This document shows, in pieces, positions 1 through 3,512 of a stretch of DNA of 5,556 nucleotides (position 1 is its first letter; every line of letters starts with the position of its first letter). The stretch comes from Gammaproteobacteria bacterium. Its GTDB lineage: Bacteria > Pseudomonadota > Gammaproteobacteria > Xanthomonadales > Xanthomonadaceae. Location: the NCBI GenBank assembly GCA_012510865.1, contig JAAZHF010000228.1, positions 1 to 5,556 of the forward strand. The letters are read 5' to 3'. The notes beneath the pieces are model-generated. The model ran no database searches, was not told where the DNA came from, and worked only from the letters and a program-made list of their open reading frames with translations. Made by a program: the position numbers and the translations under genes.

Positions 1-268
1 CAACGAGACGAACCCCTTCGGCTACGGCCCGGACCCGCAGTGCGACGAGGCGATCGAGTGCGACGCCGGCAACGGCGAGGGCGAAATCGTCATCTGGCGC
101 GACCCGCTGGTGGTCATGAACCGGCACCGCCTGTCGTGGCGTTTCTGGCCAGGCGGCTGGGATTCGATCCGCCGCCGCATGGCCTACGGGACGGCCCGCC
201 AGAGCGCGGTGTCGCCGGTCCATCTGCCGGACATGCCCGTTTCGTTTCGATTGGAGGACGCAGCATGA
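1..268 (+). CDS. Hypothetical phage-type protein, 5' end missing
   Basis: An open frame enters from the left edge (first full codon at base 2) and stops with TGA at 266-268, giving 88 visible residues. I do not recognise the family. The visible part begins NETNPFGYGPDPQCDEA, is acidic, and then changes to a basic, tryptophan-rich stretch (RLSWRFWPGGWDSIRRR). It contains two cysteines but no paired knuckle. No signal peptide or membrane segment is visible in the fragment. That the frame is real is supported by the ATGA overlap of its stop with the start of the next gene, whose ribosome binding site lies inside this frame. An overlapping frame starting at base 40 is read only as an upstream extension of the next gene and is not thought to be expressed from there. 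Confidence 0.6.
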   Translation, partial: NETNPFGYGPDPQCDEAIECDAGNGEGEIVIWRDPLVVMNRHRLSWRFWPGGWDSIRRRMAYGTARQSAVSPVHLPDMPVSFRLEDAA

Positions 269-366
269 CCTCGAGCGAACGCTTTCGGTTCTGGCTGGGC
301 TTCCTGGTCGGCTGGTCCTCGTGCCTGGCGCTCGGGCTGATCGACCTGGCTTTGCGAAACCCCTAA
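265..366 (+). CDS. 33-residue single-pass membrane protein
   Basis: A very short gene: ATG at 265, TAA at 364-366. The start is chosen because GGAGG at 253-257 lies 7 bases upstream and the ATG overlaps the previous stop as ATGA. A longer in-frame extension back to base 40 would be arginine/proline-rich and lies on top of the upstream gene, so it is rejected. The product has a short polar N-terminus (MTSSERFRF), one hydrophobic helix of about 20 residues (WLGFLVGWSSCLALGLIDLAL) and a tail of three residues, RNP. It should sit in the inner membrane as a single-pass peptide. Its function is unknown. Small membrane peptides in phage early regions include superinfection-exclusion and host-interfering factors, but nothing here decides between these. 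Confidence 0.6.
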   Translation: MTSSERFRFWLGFLVGWSSCLALGLIDLALRNP

Positions 367-393
367 CCCCGCCGAGCGGGAGGAGAGATTGAG

Positions 394-642
394 ATGAGTG
401 ATAACGGAAGTTTGCCGGCGTCCCCCGTGCCGCTCTGCCCCGGCGAGCATTTTCGCGGGCATGGCCCCGCCGATGGCCTGACCAAGCGCGAGGCGTTCGC
501 GATGGCGGCGATGCAGGGGATTCGCGCCAACGCCGGATGGATTGACCACGCGGCGTTCGATTCCGCTGCGGTGGCCTCGCAGGCTGTGTGCGACGCCGAC
601 GCCCTGCTCGCCGAACTCGCCAAGGAGCGCGACCATGCCTAA
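394..642 (+). CDS. Small phage protein with an LTKRE motif
   Basis: An 82-residue protein. The ATG at 394 is preceded by GGGAGGAG (378-385) with an 8-base spacer, and the gap from the previous gene is 27 bases. The middle reads DGLTKREAFAMAAMQGIRAN, a pattern I recognise from memory as a common small phage/prophage protein (Gly-Leu-Thr-Lys-Arg-Glu, an aromatic position, then Ala-Met-Gln-Gly), followed by an Ala-rich helix ending DALLAELAKERDHA. Family members are usually about this length and their function is unknown. There is no membrane segment or signal peptide. The last 8 bases overlap the start of the next gene, so translation of the two is probably coupled. Confidence 0.75.
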   Translation: MSDNGSLPASPVPLCPGEHFRGHGPADGLTKREAFAMAAMQGIRANAGWIDHAAFDSAAVASQAVCDADALLAELAKERDHA

Positions 643-1564
643 CCCGACCCCCGAGGCGCTGGTGGCTGCCCATGCCGCTTATGACGAGGCCCGAGAGAGC
701 GGCTGCCACGAACGCGACGCGATGGAAGCGGCAGTAGAAGCCGCCCTCGCCGCGTCGAAGGCCGAGGCGGCTGGCTGGGAGGCGGTGGCGACTCTGAATA
801 ATGCTTTGTGCGTGGCGTTCCCCGATGACCCCTTAGCAGCCTGCCGGGCACACGCAGCCGTCCTACCGCTTATCGCCGCCCTGTCCGCCCCCCAGCCCCC
901 TGCCGAGACGCAGGCGGATGAGGTTGTTTGCCTGGAGTGCGGCCAGCCGACGATGCACATGGGGCAGGTCTGCTACGCCTGCTCCCATCCTGCCGAGGCG
1001 CAGCCGGTGCGCGGCCTGCGAGTAGTGACGCTGTCCGATGCGTGGGATTACGCTTGCGGCAGATTGTCGTGGAACGATCTGGATGCCCGAGCTGTCCGAC
1101 ATGAGAGCGCGCCCGTGGGGGTGGAGGAAATGCAGCGCCGGCTGGACCGCGAAGAATCGGACCACGGGTGGACCATCGACCAGCGCGACGCCGCCGAGGA
1201 CGCGCTTGGCCGCATGTTTCAAGCCGTGACCGGCCGACCGGCGGAATGGTCGAGCGTGTGGGGCTACGTGGACGCCATCGAGGAAGTCGAGGAGCACATC
1301 GCCGCCCTCGCCCAGCAGCCCGCAGCCTCCATGCGGTGCGATGACTGCCACGAACCTACCGGCCCTCGTGCTGTGTGCGAAACCTGTGCCGGCATCCGCT
1401 GCGACGCCGTATCCCAGCAGCCCGCAGCCGTGGATGAGGCGATGGTCGAGCGGGCCCTTGCGGCCTACCTGCGTCGTCAGGAGGACGGCGAATCGCTTTA
1501 CGGCTGCGTAACCGCCGCCCTGACCGCCGCCCTCGCCCCCCAGCCCCAGGAGCCGACGACGTGA
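635..1564 (+). CDS. Modular phage accessory protein with two four-cysteine knuckles
   Basis: A 309-residue protein. ATG 635 is chosen over an upstream in-frame ATG at 542 because AAGGAG at 622-627 sits 7 bases before it; the 542 start would lie deep inside the previous gene. The layout is almost mirror-symmetrical: a helical segment at about 5-41 (EALVAAHAAYDEA...AAVEAALAA), a Pro/Gln/Ala linker at 84-95, a knuckle C99-x2-C102-x10-C113-x2-C116, a middle domain of about 110 residues with charged helices, a linker AQQPAAS at 226-232, a second knuckle C235-x2-C238-x9-C248-x2-C251, a linker SQQPAAV at 260-266, a helical segment at 267-300 resembling the first, and a tail APQPQEPTT. The spacing suggests zinc binding; that is inference. 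No enzyme motif is visible. The patchwork of short modules and low-complexity hinges is reminiscent of the Ea22-like phage early proteins. Function unknown. Confidence 0.75.
   Translation: MPNPTPEALVAAHAAYDEARESGCHERDAMEAAVEAALAASKAEAAGWEAVATLNNALCVAFPDDPLAACRAHAAVLPLIAALSAPQPPAETQADEVVCLECGQPTMHMGQVCYACSHPAEAQPVRGLRVVTLSDAWDYACGRLSWNDLDARAVRHESAPVGVEEMQRRLDREESDHGWTIDQRDAAEDALGRMFQAVTGRPAEWSSVWGYVDAIEEVEEHIAALAQQPAASMRCDDCHEPTGPRAVCETCAGIRCDAVSQQPAAVDEAMVERALAAYLRRQEDGESLYGCVTAALTAALAPQPQEPTT
1311..1429 (+). repeat. 17-bp direct repeat in the hinges around the second cysteine knuckle
   Basis: CCCAGCAGCCCGCAGCC occurs at 1311-1327 and again at 1413-1429, exactly 102 bases (34 codons) apart and in the same reading frame. 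It encodes the QQPAA hinge on each side of the second four-cysteine knuckle. Related but shorter Ala-Pro-Gln-Pro hinges end the first helical segment and the protein. Confidence 0.85.
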
Positions 1565-1794
1565 GCAAATCGCACCTTGAAATGGTGGACGCGGTGAACG
1601 CCGCTACGACGGAAGTCGAGCATAGGGCGGCCGAACTAAGGTTGGAAGGATGGCGAGAAGCCGCCGCCTACTTCGCGCGCGGGTGGTCAGGCGTGGACGC
1701 CGACAACCACTCAATGGCGAAGTATGGCGAGGACAGGCCCATGTGCTGTGGCGTGCTGCTGGATTGGAGGCCCACCCATGACCGCCGAGACTGA
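1561..1794 (+). CDS. Small hypothetical phage protein with a CCGVLLDW motif
   Basis: A 77-residue protein starting at GTG 1561, which overlaps the previous stop as GTGA. AGGAG at 1548-1552 is 8 bases upstream, which fixes the start. The N-terminal two thirds look helical and charged (VNAATTEVEHRAAELRLEGWREAAAYF). The end reads EDRPMCCGVLLDWRPTHD, with an adjacent cysteine pair; a similar Pro-Met-Cys-Cys-Gly...Asp-Trp ending seems familiar from phage early-region proteins, but I cannot name a family. No membrane segment. The last 17 bases overlap the next gene. Two cysteines alone would not hold a metal unless the protein dimerises or joins a partner. Function unknown. Confidence 0.7.
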   Translation: MSKSHLEMVDAVNAATTEVEHRAAELRLEGWREAAAYFARGWSGVDADNHSMAKYGEDRPMCCGVLLDWRPTHDRRD

Positions 1795-2182
1795 TCTGCT
1801 GCCGCTGTATGCCGAGCTACAAGGGCATCCCAAGATCGAGATCATCAAGCACTACGCCCGCGCCAACGTCGAGCACCACACCGCCCCGCTACAGGCCGAG
1901 ACCGAGGCGCTGCGGGCGGAGGTGGAGCGGTGGAAGTCGCTGCACGCCACGGCTTACGACGCATTCCGCACCGGGGTGGCTACCGAGCGCAGACTTGAAG
2001 CCCGCGCCGAGCGGCTGGCGGAGGCGTTGCGGGAGTGCATCGACAACCGGGAGGGGCTGGCATACGAGTCCGAGATACTGGACCGCGCCCGCGCCCTGCT
2101 GCGCGACCAGGAGGAAGGGAGCGGGGCCTTTTGGGGTCAATCGCCGAAGGTCGGCGGCCCCGACTGGACCGGATACGGCTGA
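1778..2182 (+). CDS. Phage coiled-coil protein (Ea22-like type)
   Basis: A 134-residue protein. The start is set at ATG 1778, 7 bases after GGAGG (1766-1770); an in-frame ATG at 1724 would overlap the previous gene by 71 bases and has no comparable site. The core, about residues 35-85, is a long charged helix with heptad-like leucine/alanine spacing (TAPLQAETEALRAEVERWKSL, then ERRLEARAERLAEALRE), very likely a coiled coil, followed by a second helix (LDRARALLRDQEEG) and a Gly/Trp-rich tail. Such coiled-coil proteins are common in the accessory early region of temperate phages and are sometimes annotated Ea22-like. There is no catalytic motif. It could be an oligomeric adaptor; its function is unknown. 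Confidence 0.7.
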   Translation: MTAETDLLPLYAELQGHPKIEIIKHYARANVEHHTAPLQAETEALRAEVERWKSLHATAYDAFRTGVATERRLEARAERLAEALRECIDNREGLAYESEILDRARALLRDQEEGSGAFWGQSPKVGGPDWTGYG

Positions 2183-2197
2183 TAAGGAGGAAGGGGA

Positions 2198-2755
2198 GTG
2201 ATGGACTTGATCGAGAGGCTGCGCGCCGTGAAGTGGGAAGTGACCGACGACGCCGAGCGGATGCCGAGTGACCCGGCTCACGAGTGCGTGTTCGTGGACA
2301 TGCGGCCCGCCGACTTCCGCGCCCTGCTCCGCGAATCTGCCGCCGCCCTCGAAGCGGCGCGGGAGGATGCGTCTACCGAGCGGCGAGCGTTGCTGTGGCT
2401 CGCGGGCGGGGACAGCGGAGCATCAAGCAAAGCGATCTGTCACCACATGCTCGGCATGAAGTCGGACGGCAGCTTTCCGTGGGACCCGTCCGATCTTGGG
2501 CGCTGCCTGCGACTCTTGGAACTGTTCCCTGAGTGGAAGCCGCGCATCGGTGAGATGGCGCGCTACTCGTACATCTGGTCCGCATTGGCGACTCGCTGGG
2601 ACGAGCTTGCGGCCATGATGGCCGACGAGGTTGGCATCGACTGGTCGAAGGGCAAGCGAGCGCCTCGCACCTACGACGCCATGAAGGACGCCATCGACCA
2701 GGCGCGCGGGAAGGGCATCGTGCCCGAGCAGGGGGAGGGGGAGGGCCAGGCATGA
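2198..2755 (+). CDS. Phage protein with a conserved DPSDLGRC-type C-terminal domain
   Basis: A 185-residue protein. A GTG at 2198 is directly followed by an ATG at 2201; the strong site AAGGAGG (2184-2190) is 7 bases from the GTG and 10 from the ATG, so either may be used, changing the length by one residue. The N-terminal 60 or so residues (MDLIERLRAVKWEV...FRALLRESAAALEAARED) are the acidic helical type seen in variable phage early proteins. Residues about 60-165 form a second domain: LLWLAGGDSGASSKAI, then WDPSDLGRCLRLLELFPEWKPR, then WDELAAMMADEVGIDW and TYDAMK. I recognise this block from memory as recurrent in phages of Pseudomonas, Burkholderia and related hosts, with no known function. 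A Gly/Glu tail (EQGEGEGQA) closes it and overlaps the alpA-type start as ATGA. Confidence 0.75.
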   Translation: MMDLIERLRAVKWEVTDDAERMPSDPAHECVFVDMRPADFRALLRESAAALEAAREDASTERRALLWLAGGDSGASSKAICHHMLGMKSDGSFPWDPSDLGRCLRLLELFPEWKPRIGEMARYSYIWSALATRWDELAAMMADEVGIDWSKGKRAPRTYDAMKDAIDQARGKGIVPEQGEGEGQA

Positions 2756-2976
2756 AGCCCGAGACGCTGCTCCCGATGCCCGAGGTGATCCGCCGCACCG
2801 GGTACAGCCGCAGCGGCATCTACGACGCGATCATGCGCGGCGAGTTCCCGCGCCCGTTGAAGCGGGGCAAGTCATCGGTGTGGGTCGAGTCCGAGGTCCA
2901 GGCGGTCATCGACCACCAGATTGCCACGCTCCCAAGGATGGGGCGGAGTATGGGGCGCGACCGGAAAACTGCGTAA
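2752..2976 (+). CDS. AlpA-family regulator / excisionase
   Basis: A 74-residue protein with the full AlpA (MerR-like winged helix) pattern: PMPEVIRRTGYSRSGIYDAI as the helix-turn-helix at about 8-27, the diagnostic GEFPRPLKRG turn at about 30-39, and WVESEVQAVIDHQIA as the last helix. The length is typical. In E. coli, AlpA of CP4-57 activates the element's integrase gene, and many phage homologues serve as recombination directionality factors. It should bind DNA near the att site and control excision. It is the last gene of the operon, its start overlaps the previous stop, and its stop is 22 bases from the tRNA end, which supports a role in recombination. The C-terminal tail (PRMGRSMGRDRKTA) is basic and is encoded over a short DNA repeat. 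No gene symbol is assigned because orthology to alpA proper is not shown. Confidence 0.88.
   Translation: MKPETLLPMPEVIRRTGYSRSGIYDAIMRGEFPRPLKRGKSSVWVESEVQAVIDHQIATLPRMGRSMGRDRKTA
2938..2957 (+). repeat. Tandem 8-bp repeats in the alpA-type 3' end, near the att site
   Basis: ATGGGGCG occurs at 2938-2945 and 2950-2957, one 12-bp step apart. An overlapping 11-mer, GGAGTATGGGG (2945-2955), recurs inverted in the tRNA gene as CCCCATACTCC (3041-3051). They could be arm-type binding sites for integrase or for the AlpA-type protein, but they also encode the Met-Gly-Arg pair of the protein tail, so chance or coding repetition is possible. Confidence 0.35.
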
Positions 2977-2998
2977 GGCGTTGATTGTGCTAGGAAAC

Positions 2999-3040
2999 TG
3001 GCGGAGAGTGAGGGATTCGAACCCTCGATGGAGCTTTTGA
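2999..3040. other. Probable attachment-site half overlapping the tRNA 3' end
   Basis: The phage-type operon stops against the tRNA 3' end and the tRNA is intact, which is the signature of integration at a tRNA gene where attP carries an identical copy of its 3' part. The core should lie within the T arm and acceptor stem, possibly reaching the variable or anticodon arm. The exact limits cannot be set because the partner repeat lies outside the window; the coordinates are only a guide. Confidence 0.45.
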
Positions 3041-3091
3041 CCCCATACTCCCTTAGCAGGGGAGCCCCTTCGGCCTCTCGGGCAACTCTCC
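2999..3091 (-). tRNA. tRNA-Ser (anticodon GCT)
   Basis: Read on the minus strand, a 93-nt class II tRNA folds completely. The acceptor stem is GGAGAGT paired with ACTCTCC, followed by discriminator G and an encoded CCA. The anticodon arm is CTCCC-CTGCTAA-GGGAG with anticodon GCT at 3057-3055, reading AGC/AGU serine codons. There is a long variable arm (TATGGGG...CTCCAT), and the T arm is GAGGG-TTCGAAT-CCCTC. The long variable arm and the G discriminator are serine identity features. It lies just downstream of csrA on the same strand, as in many gammaproteobacteria. Its 3' end borders the integrated element, so the distal part of the gene was probably rebuilt from the element's attP copy. Confidence 0.97.
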
Positions 3092-3131
3092 GGGTGATGC
3101 CGCGCCGGCAACGAGGCCGGCGAGGGGCGTA

Positions 3132-3161
3132 AGAATACCGGCTCGGCCAACGGCCGGCAAA
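3132..3161 (-). promoter_or_regulatory. Candidate stable-RNA promoter for the tRNA-Ser gene
   Basis: On the minus strand TTTGCC (3161-3156) and TATTCT (3137-3132) are separated by 18 bases, 40 bases upstream of the mature tRNA 5' end. The -10 box is followed by a GC-rich stretch (ACGCCCC), the discriminator type associated with stringent control of stable RNA genes. The -35 match is poor, and a GGCCG-type inverted repeat lies inside the spacer. The tRNA could instead be processed from csrA read-through. Confidence 0.4.
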
Positions 3162-3169
3162 CCCCGGCG

Positions 3170-3367
3170 CTATTCCCCGCCCTTCTCGCCCTCCGGCGGC
3201 GGTTCGTTGCGCTGGATGCGCTGGTAGATCTCCTCGCGGTGGACCGAAACGTCCTTGGGCGCGGTGATCCCCACTCGCACCTGGTTGCCCTTCACGCCCA
3301 GCACGGTCACGGTGACCGAGTCACCGATCATGAGCGTTTCGCCGACCCGCCTGGTCAAAATCAACAT
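3170..3367 (-). CDS. csrA: Carbon storage regulator CsrA (RsmA)
   Basis: A 65-residue RNA-binding protein that dimerises and binds GGA motifs in mRNA leaders, usually blocking ribosome access, and controls carbon flow, motility, biofilm and virulence. The sequence is canonical: [16 protein letters not shown] at the start with the RNA-contact residues L4, T5 and R6, then the core strands [20 protein letters not shown], and the C-terminal helix [12 protein letters not shown] containing R44 (of VHREE), a key RNA-binding residue. The tail is Glu/Pro/Gly-rich. Length is usual for the family. ATG at 3367-3365 is preceded by AGGAG (3377-3373) at a tight 5-base spacing; the stop is TAG. It lies between alaS and tRNA-Ser on the same strand, the conserved order. 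Its leader shows likely autoregulatory sites. Confidence 0.97.
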   Translation of the reverse strand: MLILTRRVGETLMIGDSVTVTVLGVKGNQVRVGITAPKDVSVHREEIYQRIQRNEPPPEGEKGGE

Positions 3368-3397
3368 GTGAACTCCTGGGCCGGGTCTCCGCCCGGT
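3368..3397 (-). promoter_or_regulatory. csrA leader with two GGA motifs, likely CsrA autoregulation
   Basis: In the mRNA, CCGGG (3396-3392) pairs with CCCGG (3385-3381), holding a six-base loop CGGAGA that presents a GGA. Four bases beyond the stem the Shine-Dalgarno AGGAG contains a second GGA in an A-GGA context. CsrA binds GGA in hairpin loops and at Shine-Dalgarno sequences and represses its own translation in E. coli; the arrangement here fits that pattern. That it works so here is inferred. Confidence 0.45.
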
Positions 3398-3454
3398 ACG
3401 GTGTGGGAGGCGCCGGGGGCGCGCGCCTGCCGGGGTGATTCACGCAAGTGGATC

Positions 3455-3463
3455 ATCATAGCA
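3455..3463 (-). promoter_or_regulatory. Candidate csrA promoter with an extended -10
   Basis: On the minus strand TGCTATGAT (3463-3455) matches an extended -10 element (TGn-TATAAT) with one mismatch. No -35 box stands at 17 bases, where the sequence is ACACGC. A GC-rich inverted repeat, GCCGCC/GGCGGC at 3464-3479, sits immediately upstream. The site would give a leader of about 80 nt before the csrA start. Confidence 0.45.
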
Positions 3464-3512
3464 GCCGCCGGGCGGCGGCGTGTATGCAAAAAGTAACGAA
3501 ATCGGGCCGGCC

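Larger units (their letters stand above)
1..2998 (+). mobile_element. End of a tRNA-integrated prophage or related element
   Basis: This stretch holds eight packed, same-strand genes of phage accessory type that end at an AlpA-type gene 22 bases from the 3' end (CCA) of a tRNA-Ser gene. Integration by tyrosine recombinases into tRNA 3' ends is well established, and AlpA proteins are typical of such elements, so the tRNA marks the right boundary. The left end, the second att copy and the integrase are outside the window. Prophage is favoured over a plasmid-like island because several products (the LTKRE-type protein, the coiled-coil protein and the DPSDLGRC-type protein) resemble phage early-region proteins. 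No structural, lysis or replication gene is present to confirm this. Confidence 0.75.

Noticed and set aside
160..169. GGGATTCGA shared with the T-arm region of the tRNA, as a possible second att copy
   Set aside because: Only 9 bases match and they fall inside a coding stretch (Trp-Asp-Ser-Ile); too short for an att core and too close to be the far end.
40..366. 108-residue reading of the small membrane gene from an upstream ATG
   Set aside because: The added N-terminus is Arg/Pro-rich, lies over a better frame (2-268) and lacks a ribosome binding site, while ATG 265 has GGAGG at 7 bases.
863..1351. Long minus-strand frame of 162 codons opposite the cysteine-knuckle gene
   Set aside because: It is a GC-rich shadow with no recognisable product or ribosome site; the plus-strand frame has coupled neighbours, a Shine-Dalgarno sequence and structured cysteine motifs.
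3104..3121. GCCGGC...GCCGGC inverted repeat between the tRNA and csrA as a csrA terminator
   Set aside because: A short GC hairpin without a T-run, lying in the presumed tRNA leader downstream of the promoter candidate; support is too weak.
3464..3479. GCCGCC/GGCGGC hairpin as an alaS terminator
   Set aside because: No T-run follows it in the direction of alaS transcription; the T-rich stretch lies before it. It may only be GC-rich promoter-flanking sequence.
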